Shown: positions 35,191 to 43,713 of the stretch, in pieces
Numbering within the stretch: the stretch's first letter is position 1
Layout: every line of letters begins with the position of its first letter
DNA from: Nostoc sp. S4
GTDB lineage: Bacteria > Cyanobacteriota > Cyanobacteriia > Cyanobacteriales > Nostocaceae
Direction of reading: 5' to 3'
Assembly (NCBI GenBank): GCA_029379225.1
Contig: JAQYWR010000019.1
Span: 62,001 to 126,000 of the forward strand
Length of the DNA: 64,000 bases
Position numbers and translations under genes: made by a program
Notes under the pieces: model-generated
Database searches by the model: none
Told to the model about the DNA's origin: nothing
The model's input: the letters and a program-made list of their open reading frames with translations, nothing else

Positions 35191-36625
35191 TGACAGACCT
35201 CAAGATAGGCAAAACGAAGGTGATAGGAGCGCGTTCTTCCACCTTGACTCGCACAACAGTGGTAGTTCCAGAAGAAATCTTCAAATGTGGCCCTGTGGAA
35301 GAAGACCATTTGTAACCGCTTGGTGTACTGAAATCTGGCTTCAGGTTGGAGAATACTTGGATCAGACCTTCTTTTTGTTGAGAAACCAGACCTTCCACCA
35401 CTTCTAAATTACCCACCTCGGATGCAGCTGCTTCTTTGGTAATCGGAAACCGGGAGATGCTGGTGACAGTACCCACAATGCCACCAAAACGTTCCCGCTT
35501 CACAGTTTGGGGGGTAATTTGAATTGTCATCCCAGCTTGAATTTTCTTGCCATCCGCAACTGGGAAATAGGTAACCCCAACCAGCTTGCTTTGAGGATTC
35601 TCAGCCTCTATAGTGGCAAGGCGTGTACCTGCGTTGACTACCTGTCCCGGTGTCAAGGTTATTTCTAAAATGCGTCCACTATATTGACTAATAATCTGGC
35701 TGTTATCGCCTAATTGCACTTCTAATTGAGCAATTTGTCGCTTGACTTCTTGAATCTCTTTTTTCCTGGTGGTGGCGTTTTCTAGGTCTTGTTGAGCCAC
35801 AGAAGCTTGTTTGCTGTCCAGTTCTTTCAACTGAGCTTGCAGGTTGGAGATGGTACTGAGGTTTTCACGATAATCTTTTTCGGTTTCGGTTTCCTTAACA
35901 TCCAGTTCCTTCAACTGATTTTGGATATCAGCGATTTTTTCTAAGTTCTCCAAATATTCCTGTTTTGCCTTAAGAGCTTCATCACCGGAAATCGCACCTT
36001 CTTTTTTGAATAGCTGTCTGCGAATTTCCATTCTCTGGAGGAAAATTGGAGTCAGAGCTTGGGCTTGATGAAGGCGTTGCTGCAAGCCTTGGCGTTGCTG
36101 CCCAGTCGAGGTATTACCTTTGGTTTTCAACAGAGGCGTTATCGCTTGCAGTTCTAATATACGTTGCTGGAGGTAGTGGCGTTGTTGGGATTGCGATCGC
36201 TCCTCCTGTTGGAGCCTTTGCCCTTGCAGCGAACCTACCGCCTTGTCTTGTGATTGTAGTTCTGTAAGTTTAGCTTGCTGCTGTTGCAATTGCTTGCGGA
36301 GTTCAGCTTGGTCAATTGTTGCCAGTACTTGCCCTTTTTTGATGACATCTCCAACTTTGATATTAAGAGCCATTAACTGTCCAGCACTTTTTGATTGCAG
36401 GGGTACAACATTACTTGGGTAAATCAGTACACCCTGACCTTCGACGGTGATGGGGATGCGTCCGTAAATGCTCCAGATAACGCCTACTCCGACGATAGAA
36501 CCCAAGGCGACAAGAGGTAACCAACTTCTGGGGCTAACTACCTGCATGAGTTGGTCTAGTCTTTCGGGCGATGACAGACGCTCTAGGGATTCTTTGCGGA
36601 ATATACTACGTTTTTGGTGGAGCAT
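35177..36625 (-). CDS. HlyD-type membrane fusion protein (NHLP secretion)
   Basis: 482 residues. Short cytoplasmic N-terminus, one membrane segment (about 35-55, WLPLVALGSIVGVGVIWSIY), a lipoyl-like part (QLMALNIKVGDVIKKGQVLA), a long periplasmic coiled coil rich in Gln/Leu/Glu (about 110-300), and the second lipoyl half (GRILEITLTPGQVVNAGTRL). A beta-barrel end follows with VVRVKVEERAPITF. This is the adaptor that connects an inner-membrane ABC exporter with the outer membrane. Overlap of 14 bases with the C39 exporter and position behind the radical SAM gene place it in the same transcription unit. Confidence 0.88.
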   Translation of the reverse strand: MLHQKRSIFRKESLERLSSPERLDQLMQVVSPRSWLPLVALGSIVGVGVIWSIYGRIPITVEGQGVLIYPSNVVPLQSKSAGQLMALNIKVGDVIKKGQVLATIDQAELRKQLQQQQAKLTELQSQDKAVGSLQGQRLQQEERSQSQQRHYLQQRILELQAITPLLKTKGNTSTGQQRQGLQQRLHQAQALTPIFLQRMEIRRQLFKKEGAISGDEALKAKQEYLENLEKIADIQNQLKELDVKETETEKDYRENLSTISNLQAQLKELDSKQASVAQQDLENATTRKKEIQEVKRQIAQLEVQLGDNSQIISQYSGRILEITLTPGQVVNAGTRLATIEAENPQSKLVGVTYFPVADGKKIQAGMTIQITPQTVKRERFGGIVGTVTSISRFPITKEAAASEVGNLEVVEGLVSQQKEGLIQVFSNLKPDFSTPSGYKWSSSTGPHLKISSGTTTVVRVKVEERAPITFVLPILRSVSGIY

Positions 36626-36944
36626 TTACATCTGCTACTTCAATCTTTAAATTCATATCCTGCACTGTTTTGATTTACCTACCTAACTCACTTAGGAATG
36701 AATTCCAAGGCTAATAGCTTCAGTATATTTTAATCGACTACAACCCTTCCTTAATGATCTAAAGACAACTTTTATTGTCAGTCTTAGAACTAATCTTGAA
36801 GTGATTGTAGAATTAGTACAAGATGTGAGTAAACAAATACCTACTAACTTAAAAAAAGCTTTTTTGGGAGACTTTTGAATCTCTAACAATTCTTGAAATC
36901 GCCAAAATCAAGCATTTTTATCATCTAGATGATGCTATTTCTTG
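36626..36944 (-). other. Gap between radical SAM and HlyD genes
   Basis: 319 bases with no supported gene; a 65-codon open frame (36692-36889) has no ribosome-binding site and no family resemblance. A separate promoter for the export genes could lie here. No terminator seen. Confidence 0.3.
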
Positions 36945-37982
36945 TCACTTAATAGTATCTTTCTTAATTGGTGGCAGACCAACAAGGGGACATCCTAGTG
37001 CAGCAGGGTCAAGGGTTTCTATACCACGTACCCAAGGAGCAAGACGACCTGGGATTACTTTAAGTGTACCATCAGGTTGTAAAGTTGCAATCTTATTCCG
37101 TTCATCGTAGAGAGCTACAGTACACTTTCCTACATCGCCATTGGAACGGATCAGCAAAGAATTGGGTTGCGCTGCATAACAAACAAAATCATCGCTCATT
37201 AAATTATTTTGTGTTGAGGAAATATTTTCACCAAATAACTTATTTTGTAGATATTGATTTGCTTCTTTTTTTTCTACTTCAGAAAAAGTTTTGAATGAGG
37301 AATCGTTAGGCCCACCTAAATGTTCAATTGCTTTAAAGAAAATAGAAAATCTTAAATCAGTTAAAAATTCTCTTTTTATATCTTCAAGTAATGGAGTAAA
37401 AAGATGAAGTGTTTCAACAGTAAAGTGAATACGAAGTAGAATAGAAACTTCTAAAGAGCTATCACGAATTGCTAATAAATTAGCCCAAATTTGATCATAT
37501 GTACCACTTCCATCGGCACGAATTCGGCTCTTATTATGTACATCGTATGGCCCATCAATGGAAATTTGATAAGCTCTTACACCCAGATCTGCCAAAAGAG
37601 AAGCAGTATTGTAGTCTAATAAATAACCATTTGTCGTCATAGTCCCTGCATAAAGTAAGTTAGGGTACTTTTTAGATAGCGCTGTAGCATAATCAGAAAT
37701 CTCTAATACAATATCTTTTGCTGTTAGAGGCTCGCCACCAAACCATGATATCTTCAAATAATCTAAATTATTAGTACAGCGCTTTTCCAGTAATGATTTT
37801 ATCCCTAGTATTGTTTCTTTCTTCATCCGTCCTGCTGCAAAATCTTCATAGCAGTAAGTACATCGAAAATTACATTTTTCTGTTGGTAAAATAATCAATT
37901 GAAGATATTTATTTGATAGCCATTTTGCAGAACGAATCAAATCTTCAGAATTTGTAACTTTATTAGAGATAGTGTAAGTCAT
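36945..37982 (-). CDS. Radical SAM peptide maturase
   Basis: 345 residues. The radical SAM motif CNFRCTYC supplies Cys37, Cys41 and Cys44 for the 4Fe-4S cluster; ISWFGGEPL (about 78-86) binds SAM, and TMTTNGYLL and ISIDGP complete the barrel. The C-terminal part has three further Cys: Cys268 (FVCYAAQPN), Cys287 (NGDVGKCTVAL) and Cys331 (LGCPLVGLPP). This resembles the first half of a SPASM auxiliary-cluster domain, but the closing CxxCx5C segment is missing: the protein ends soon after GCPLVGLPP. It lies 160 bases after the precursor gene, so it most likely forms a crosslink (thioether or carbon-carbon) in that peptide. Which residues are joined is not known. AT-rich codon use compared with neighbours hints at transfer. 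Confidence 0.88.
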   Translation of the reverse strand: MTYTISNKVTNSEDLIRSAKWLSNKYLQLIILPTEKCNFRCTYCYEDFAAGRMKKETILGIKSLLEKRCTNNLDYLKISWFGGEPLTAKDIVLEISDYATALSKKYPNLLYAGTMTTNGYLLDYNTASLLADLGVRAYQISIDGPYDVHNKSRIRADGSGTYDQIWANLLAIRDSSLEVSILLRIHFTVETLHLFTPLLEDIKREFLTDLRFSIFFKAIEHLGGPNDSSFKTFSEVEKKEANQYLQNKLFGENISSTQNNLMSDDFVCYAAQPNSLLIRSNGDVGKCTVALYDERNKIATLQPDGTLKVIPGRLAPWVRGIETLDPAALGCPLVGLPPIKKDTIK

Positions 37983-38142
37983 TGGTTAAGCCTTTCGATT
38001 GAAAATGTACGGTACAGAAAACAAAAGTAAAATATTTAATTTTAAATACTTCACTATTTTATTCTTTATCTATTAAAGTAAGAGTAAATAATATATTGAT
38101 TACTTACTCATTATCTCTAAGTATTAAAAGCTTTATGAGCAA

Positions 38143-38361
38143 CTAACAACCACAACCATTGCAGCCGCTACCGTTGCTATCTGCCTCTTTCATACTAGCT
38201 TGGAGACCTCCAGCTATTGCATCAAGCTCTTCCGGGCTTAACTCCTGAAGTGCCTCGGCTAGTTTTGAATCTTTAATTACTACTTCTCCATTTTCGTTAA
38301 TGGAAATAGTATCATTAAGTTGTTGATTTTTACTTTCAGGGTTTTCATTTGGAATTGACAT
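38143..38361 (-). CDS. RiPP precursor peptide, double-glycine leader, Cys-rich core
   Basis: 72 residues from ATG 38361, chosen because AAGGAG stands five to six bases upstream; the frame is open 19 codons further but without a ribosome-binding site. The leader (1-52) is acidic and helical and ends LSPEELDAIAGG, the classic NHLP/Nif11-like cleavage site. The remaining core of 20 residues ends in SNGSGCNGCGC, with Cys67, Cys70 and Cys72. Expected path: the radical SAM enzyme modifies the core, the C39 exporter cuts after Gly52 and secretes it. The spacing Cys-x2-Cys-x-Cys allows thioether crosslinks or metal binding. I know no described family with exactly this core. First gene of the apparent biosynthetic unit. 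Confidence 0.85.
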   Translation of the reverse strand: MSIPNENPESKNQQLNDTISINENGEVVIKDSKLAEALQELSPEELDAIAGGLQASMKEADSNGSGCNGCGC

Positions 38362-38680
38362 ATTTACTCCTTGTGTCTTGGCTAAAATCAGTTTGTTTCG
38401 AGTTAAATACTCAAACATATGTGTACATTTATCAATAACTTGAACTTAATAATTTAATAGCTTAAAAATTATCAAATCAAGTAAATAAAGATTTTTTTAA
38501 TGTACAAAAATACTTGATTTTGCTAATTGGCTAACTCTCACATCCTGTATTTTTATAGAATAAGCCTTCAAGCTAATATAAAAAATGCACAATTTTTAGA
38601 TAAAACTAGATTTTTGGGTTTTGCTTTTTATTACTATGAATTCACGAGCCGATAAGCTGACGCGCTCTCTACCCAGGAAT

Positions 38681-38935
38681 TCAACTTACTGCTAACCGTC
38701 CCAATATCCAATCAAATTTTTTCCTTGCGATCGCCACATCATCTAAAACGCTATCATTTGACTCATCGTCATATTCCGCATTCTCAGTCAATGACAAACC
38801 TTGGCTATAAATTAGCCTCCCATAACCAAGCTGACTCAGCCTTCCTTGTAATCTTTGAGAAAGCAAAGTAGCGATCGCACGAGAACAACGCGAAGCCAAA
38901 ATAATATTCTGCAACAAAGCTACTTCTGAATACAA
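38681..38935 (-). pseudogene. Decayed C-terminal copy of the tandem CNB protein
   Basis: 84 codons ending KKFDWILGRLAVS, matching the last 78 residues of the protein encoded at 39438-40532 (LLSQRLQG, QLGYGR, QGLSL, ILxRLxVS shared in order). The N-terminal two thirds are missing and there is no good start. DNA just upstream of it (ATGCACAATTTTTAG...TTTTGCTTTTTGTTAC) is also repeated beyond its end at 38585-38640, so a block was duplicated and then lost most of its content. It lies between the precursor gene and the intact CNB gene. Confidence 0.65.
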
Positions 38936-39079
38936 TGCACAATTTTTAGGTAACAGTATATTTTTTTATTTTGCTTTTTGTTACAGTACTCGCACAATAA
39001 AAGTAAAGCGGCAAGCAAAAGCAAGATTCTACTAACATTCGACTTTCTCTAATAACAAAAAAATGGTTATAAAATTAGA

Positions 39080-39256
39080 ATGAATAAGCCAATTCCTGAA
39101 AAATTATCTAGTCAAATCGACGCAGGCGTTAAACTTGCTATTGCTAAAGCTATTGAAAGACACCGCCGTTTAGGAGAATCTATTAGTATTTGGCAAGATG
39201 GTCAAGTTGTTACATTAACCGCCGAACAAATTCCTCCTCTTAAATCAAATGACTAA
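39080..39256 (+). CDS. Small conserved cyanobacterial protein, antitoxin-like size
   Basis: 58 residues: MNKPIPEKLSSQIDAGVKLA, then IAKAIERHRRLGESISIWQD and GQVVTLTAEQIPPLKSND. I recognise the pattern IDAGVKxAIAKAxERHRxLGESIxIWxDGxVVxLxAxxIPPL from many cyanobacterial small proteins; function unknown. It has a long N-terminal helix and a short two-strand end. It runs against the direction of the surrounding cluster and overlaps the next small ORF by eight bases (ATGACTAA), an arrangement often seen in toxin-antitoxin pairs. Confidence 0.65.
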   Translation: MNKPIPEKLSSQIDAGVKLAIAKAIERHRRLGESISIWQDGQVVTLTAEQIPPLKSND

Positions 39257-39383
39257 ACTATTTTCCCTTGTTCCAGAGCAAATCAGAGATAAACTAATAC
39301 TGACGGAAGATAAAAAACTACTTCAACAACAAACCATTAGTCTTTACCGGAAGTGTAGCAATAAATCAATACTCTGCATCTAA
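39249..39383 (+). CDS. Small ORF overlapping the preceding one
   Basis: 44 residues: MTKLFSLVPEQIRDKLILTE, then DKKLLQQQTISLYRKCSNKS. The start codon lies inside the end of the previous small gene, so it would be translated by coupling. Only a helical pattern is visible and no family. It may be the shortened remainder of a longer partner gene. Confidence 0.4.
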   Translation: MTKLFSLVPEQIRDKLILTEDKKLLQQQTISLYRKCSNKSILCI

Positions 39384-39437
39384 ATACTGACACAATATTG
39401 CCAGTGACATTAAGTAATGGGGGCTATATCCAACAAT

Positions 39438-40532
39438 TCAACTTACTGTTAACCGTTCCAATATCCAATTAAATCTTTTACCCGCTAAGGCGACATTATC
39501 TAAAATACTATCATTCAATTCATCCTCATATTCTACATTTTCAACTAAGGATAAACCTTGGTGATAAACCCGCCTACCATAACCAAGTTGATTCATCATT
39601 CCTTGTAATCTCTGAGAAAGCAAAGTAGCGATCGCCCGATAAAAACGCGAAGCAAATCCTACATCTTGCTGTAACTTTACCGCCATTTGTTGTCGGTCAA
39701 TTGATAACACAATTGAATCTTCCATCGTTTTAACTGTTGCAAAGGGTAGGCGACCATCAATGAAGGGTGTTTCACCGATGATTTCGCCTTTGGATAATCT
39801 TGCTATTTCTCTAGTAGAAATTTCATTACCTTCTATCGCTGCAAAAGCACGCGCCAAGGGGTTACATTCATCTTCACTAATAGACAGAGACATTATTCCA
39901 TCTAGGAGAATATATAGTGCATCCACAGTCCCTTTTTCATGGATAAGTGTAGTATTAGCAGGAATTTTTTCCTGAGTTCCACAACCCATCAGCCAATCTA
40001 TATCGCTATCATGTAATTCTCCTAGTATAAATAGCACATCTCTAATTGGTTGACCTTGAGCAATTTTGCTACGACCAAGCTGATTGATAGTGCTTTGGAT
40101 TCTATTTGAAAGTATAATGGCGATCGCCCGATAAAAGCGCGAGGCAAAGCCAAGATCTTGCTGCAATTTTGCTGATAATTTCTGTTGAGGAATTGACATC
40201 ACCAGCGACTTTTCTACAGCCTGAACAGTAGTGGCTGTTGGGCGAGTATCTACGAAGGGGATTTCTCCCACTACTTCACCACTAGATAATCTCGCAATCT
40301 CCCGACCTAAAATTTCATTACCTTCAATAGCTGCAAAAGCACGAGTTAGAGGATTGTTATCTGGTTGAGAGATAGTGACTTTTAAAATCCCATCTAGTAG
40401 GATATATACGAAATTATTAGCTTTTCCTGATTGGATGAGTATAGTACCAACAGCAATTTCTCGACGATGACCTGTAGCAATCATCCAATCAATGTCACTG
40501 TTAGTTAACTCTTTAAGTAGAACTTCCGTCAT
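39438..40532 (-). CDS. Tandem cyclic-nucleotide-binding-like protein
   Basis: 364 residues made of two CNB-fold units (about 1-165 and 170-330) plus a short C-terminal helix pair. Each unit has the strand pattern ILIQSGKANNFVYILLDG or TLIHEKGTVDALYILLDG and a phosphate-cassette-like loop (GEIPFVDTRPTATTV; GETPFIDGRLPFATV). The second loop lacks the usual Arg-Ala-Thr spacing, so ligand binding is uncertain. Both units share the insert NPLxRAFAAIEGNE, showing internal duplication. No DNA-binding helix-turn-helix is present. Similar CNB parts sit at the front of cyanobacterial peptide exporters, so it may regulate the export or maturation unit downstream. It is followed by a decayed copy of its own C-terminus. 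Confidence 0.75.
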   Translation of the reverse strand: MTEVLLKELTNSDIDWMIATGHRREIAVGTILIQSGKANNFVYILLDGILKVTISQPDNNPLTRAFAAIEGNEILGREIARLSSGEVVGEIPFVDTRPTATTVQAVEKSLVMSIPQQKLSAKLQQDLGFASRFYRAIAIILSNRIQSTINQLGRSKIAQGQPIRDVLFILGELHDSDIDWLMGCGTQEKIPANTTLIHEKGTVDALYILLDGIMSLSISEDECNPLARAFAAIEGNEISTREIARLSKGEIIGETPFIDGRLPFATVKTMEDSIVLSIDRQQMAVKLQQDVGFASRFYRAIATLLSQRLQGMMNQLGYGRRVYHQGLSLVENVEYEDELNDSILDNVALAGKRFNWILERLTVS

Positions 40533-40591
40533 AAATTAATTCCTAGTGGATCGGAACATTAATAGGAAATGATTGTTAATTGTTCATATTG

Positions 40592-41377
40592 CTAATAACT
40601 CACAACTAAACGAGTAATCTGTTCTGTAATCCACTTAATTGTCTGAGTGATGGGATGACCAGAGTAACGCAAACAAAAAAGACCTTTACTTGCTAACTGC
40701 ACCATATCTTCTGAAAGCGGCAAAATTCCAGCTACAGGGACATCATAGATTTTTTCTACCTGTTGTTTCAAATCTGCAAAATTGAAGGCTGGTAGAACCT
40801 TATTGAGGACTAATAGTATTTTTGCTGCTTTCAATTTTCGAGCTACATCCACTGTCACAGCAGTTCCCTGGAAGTCTTGACTGTCTGGACGAAGAATAAT
40901 TAGTAAAACATTAGAAATACCGATGGAAACTAAGGTTTCTTCATTCAAACCAGGGTGAGTATCAATTAATAAATAGTCCAATTTCAAACTACGGATAAGT
41001 TCTTGAAATCCATCGTTGAGCCGGACTACATCATACCCCTCACGTAAAACTCTAGAAATTTCAGTAGCTTTAATACTAGAAGGAATCAAATAAAGACTGC
41101 CCTTAACTGTATTTATATTACCGTGTGAAATTAAAGTATCGGTGACATCGTAAGCAGTATCTTTGATATTACAACGCCCCCATAAATAATCATTGAGGGC
41201 AAGTTCCATCTTGTCTTCTTTCAAACCAAAAATAATGTGAATTCCTGGTGATTGGATGTCAGTATCAATAATGCCTACACGTTGCCCTTGTAGCGCCATA
41301 GTAGCCGCTATATTGGCAATTATGTTTGATTTGCCAGTACCGCCACGAAATGAATGAACAGCGATAATTTGTGCCAT
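40592..41377 (-). CDS. MinD/ParA-like P-loop ATPase
   Basis: 261 residues from ATG 41377 (GAGG seven bases upstream; the frame opens six codons earlier). Walker A is HSFRGGTGKSN at 8-18, the deviant type in which the signature Lys is replaced by Arg; GIIDTDIQSPGIHIIFGL follows. LLIDTHPGLNEETLV carries Walker B, and LVLNKVLPAFN the guanine/adenine-contact segment. ATPases of this group position proteins, plasmids or membrane complexes. It lies 21 bases after the Cache-HAMP gene and 59 bases before the CNB gene, so all three are probably one operon and may form one membrane-linked switch. Confidence 0.82.
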   Translation of the reverse strand: MAQIIAVHSFRGGTGKSNIIANIAATMALQGQRVGIIDTDIQSPGIHIIFGLKEDKMELALNDYLWGRCNIKDTAYDVTDTLISHGNINTVKGSLYLIPSSIKATEISRVLREGYDVVRLNDGFQELIRSLKLDYLLIDTHPGLNEETLVSIGISNVLLIILRPDSQDFQGTAVTVDVARKLKAAKILLVLNKVLPAFNFADLKQQVEKIYDVPVAGILPLSEDMVQLASKGLFCLRYSGHPITQTIKWITEQITRLVVSY

Positions 41378-41398
41378 AGGTAACCTCATACTCAAGAG

Positions 41399-42799
41399 TT
41401 AGAAATTAGAAGTTATTCTCTGTTTGCCACTTGTACCATCAGCACTAACTGATATCAATGGCTCACCATTGCGCGATCGCTCTTTCAAAGACTGCACCTG
41501 AATTTGCAATCGTTGGTAGTATTCTGTCTCAGTTTCGACTTTTGTTAGTTTGTGTTCTCTAAGTTTTTGAATCTTATTTTGTATTTGTTGAAAGTGTTCG
41601 TTTTCGGTAATTTCTGTGACTTGGCTGGCTCTTTTAGTTTCGTCAATCTCAATCCGAAGTTCCTGGACTTGCATTTTCAACTGCTGATCTCGCATCCTTA
41701 CTTGTTCGGCCATTTCTAAGAAAACGCGCACCAATTGACCGATATCATCTTGGTTATCAGTAAATTTCGCTAAATTATCATGTAGTTCTAGTACATGAGA
41801 ATCAAAATCGTCATGTTCTAATGCTTGGGCTGCGCTGGTGAGGGCGTGAATCGGTCTAGAAATACTCAGCCCCAGAAGCAGCGCGATGATTGCCATAATT
41901 ATTCCAACAAATAATACGCTGCTGCTATTTAGCCAAATCAAGCGATTCAATGGAGCAGTAAATTCTGCTTTCGGTTGGCTGACTGCCAATACCCAAGGTT
42001 GGGTCGCTAAAGGTGCAAAGCCGACTATCTCGGTCATGTAGGAAGGCAATTCAAAGGTAACGTGACCTGGCTCTTTAGCTCTCACCATCACCTTTAGCGT
42101 CTGAGTTGGTGTCACAAAGTTATGGTAGATAAAAGATGGATTGCTGAGACTGATGATTACTCCATGTTGGTCAATCAGGAAGGCATTGTTTTGAAAGCTG
42201 GCGTGCAACGCATTAATAGTCGTCCAAATATTTTCTCCTCGAATCTTAATTAGAGTGGTTCCTACAACCTCTCCATCAGGCGATCGCACCGGTTGGGAGA
42301 AGAACATTTCTGGACTTCTTGTGGTTGTTTCCTCCACCAAGACGCTAAAGCCGTAAAAGTTACTTTGAATAGTGGAATATTGACCAACGAACTTTGGATC
42401 TGTGGCTGCAACGCACTCACCATTTCTATCCATCAGCAAGACACTATCAATATCTGGATGAGAACCAAGGACGCTTTGTAATGTTAGTTGTAGGTTTGGG
42501 CGGTAATCTTGCTTTTCTAATGTATTAGCAGCGAGGAAATCTTTCACATGGCGATCGCTGCTGATTTGGAGAACCACACGATGGCGATCGATAATTAGCT
42601 GGTCGAAGCGACTAGCACTACTGCTAGCTAACAGTTCGAGTTTGCGGTATTCGCCAGCCTCCACACTATTTAAACTCTGTTGCAGATTGTAGTAAGCAGT
42701 GAAGATCATCGGTATTAACACAGCACAAACCAGCGCTACCGAAATTTTGGCAGCGATCGACCAGGCAAGGGGGTTAAATAACCGATAAAAATGCTTCAT
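41399..42799 (-). CDS. Cache-HAMP membrane receptor without output domain
   Basis: 466 residues. Membrane segment 1 at about 15-38 (AAKISVALVCAVLIPMIFTA), an extracytoplasmic double-Cache sensor to about 285 (SVLLMDRNGECVAATDP, ENIWTTINALHASFQNNAFL), segment 2 at about 290-312, a HAMP domain with SISRPIHALTSAAQALEHDD, then a coiled coil to about 440. The chain ends in a short Ser/Thr-rich tail. No kinase, cyclase, GGDEF or methyl-accepting part follows, so the signal must leave through protein contact, most simply to the ParA-like ATPase encoded 21 bases downstream. Cache domains usually bind small molecules such as amino acids. Confidence 0.82.
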   Translation of the reverse strand: MKHFYRLFNPLAWSIAAKISVALVCAVLIPMIFTAYYNLQQSLNSVEAGEYRKLELLASSSASRFDQLIIDRHRVVLQISSDRHVKDFLAANTLEKQDYRPNLQLTLQSVLGSHPDIDSVLLMDRNGECVAATDPKFVGQYSTIQSNFYGFSVLVEETTTRSPEMFFSQPVRSPDGEVVGTTLIKIRGENIWTTINALHASFQNNAFLIDQHGVIISLSNPSFIYHNFVTPTQTLKVMVRAKEPGHVTFELPSYMTEIVGFAPLATQPWVLAVSQPKAEFTAPLNRLIWLNSSSVLFVGIIMAIIALLLGLSISRPIHALTSAAQALEHDDFDSHVLELHDNLAKFTDNQDDIGQLVRVFLEMAEQVRMRDQQLKMQVQELRIEIDETKRASQVTEITENEHFQQIQNKIQKLREHKLTKVETETEYYQRLQIQVQSLKERSRNGEPLISVSADGTSGKQRITSNF

Positions 42800-42955
42800 T
42801 TTAAAGATGCTTGAAAGTTTTAGATTGTAAGATTTTTTGTTTGATACTAAAGAAACTGAAACATTTTGATGCTTTAAAAAGGTTAGGAGTTTACGGACTC
42901 AAAGTTTAGATATGCCAGATATTTGAATGAATTTACACGGCTTCGTTACTCTCTT

Positions 42956-43396
42956 TTAATCAGGACTATTGGCTACTAGTCTAGCTACCTGGGTCTTTCT
43001 CCAAGTTTGAGGTGTAATCCCGTGATGTTGGCGAAACTGGCGAAAAAAGTAACCTTCATGTTGGTAGCCAACGGCTTGAGCGATTTGACTCACACATTGA
43101 TCGGTATCTAGAAGTAAAGCGCGTGCTGCTACCATCCGGCGCTCAGCAATCCAATCGTTCACTGTATGTCCCGTATTTCGTCGTACTAAGTCCGTCAAGT
43201 AAGCCGCACAGTAACCAACAGCAACAGCCACATCAGATAAACTAATAGGTTGGTTATAATTTGCCTCAATAAATTGAAAGACCTGACTGAGTTGAGGATT
43301 ACTAGGAAATATCGATTGTACATTGTCTGGTATTGCAGCATCAGCAAGGGCTTGTTCTGCAACTGTGTGAAACTGAGCAGTATAATAGTTATTCAT
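42956..43396 (-). CDS. AraC-family DNA-binding protein without sensor domain
   Basis: 146 residues. The last 100 are a complete AraC-type double helix-turn-helix: FIEANYNQPISLSDVAVAVG starts helix-turn-helix 1, and SQIAQAVGYQHEGYFFRQFR is helix-turn-helix 2, followed by HGITPQTWR. Only about 45 residues precede it, too few for the usual ligand-binding domain. It lies upstream of, and in line with, the Cache-HAMP gene (156-base gap), so it may regulate the cluster. It could also be a truncated regulator. Confidence 0.85.
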   Translation of the reverse strand: MNNYYTAQFHTVAEQALADAAIPDNVQSIFPSNPQLSQVFQFIEANYNQPISLSDVAVAVGYCAAYLTDLVRRNTGHTVNDWIAERRMVAARALLLDTDQCVSQIAQAVGYQHEGYFFRQFRQHHGITPQTWRKTQVARLVANSPD

Positions 43397-43654
43397 AAAT
43401 ATTTTTTTGGTTTCAGCAGTAATCGTCCCTAGTAGGCAAAAGAACTTTTATAGAAGGTATTACTTAGTGATTGCCTGCTTTGCAACCTTCTGCCTTACAA
43501 GTTAAAACTTAGAAAATCTTAGTTTGATTGCATCCTCTATGTAAGAAAATTGCACTTATTTAAAATTATAAAAAGGATATTTGAAAAGTATTTTTATTAA
43601 CATTAAAGCTTTAGAAACCTAAACCCCCTAGCTCCTTTTAGCTACAGGTAATGA

Positions 43655-43713
43655 GGGTTTCAAAGCCTCTCTCCGTTGCCGGGAGAGGTTTGGAGAGGGG
43701 TTTCTAGTATACT
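43655..43713. repeat. Dispersed hairpin repeat CCTCTC...GAGAGG
   Basis: GGGTTTCAAAGCCTCTCTCC, then CGGGAGAGGTTTGGAGAGGG. CCTCTC (43666-43671) pairs with GAGAGG (43683-43688). An inverted copy is at 26969-27012. The rest of 43397-44032 is AT-rich and shows no gene; a long frame on either strand is absent. Confidence 0.55.

Noticed and set aside
36692-36889. 65-residue ORF between the radical SAM and HlyD genes, considered as a second precursor peptide
   Set aside because: No double-glycine leader, no Cys-rich core at the end, no ribosome-binding site, odd composition.
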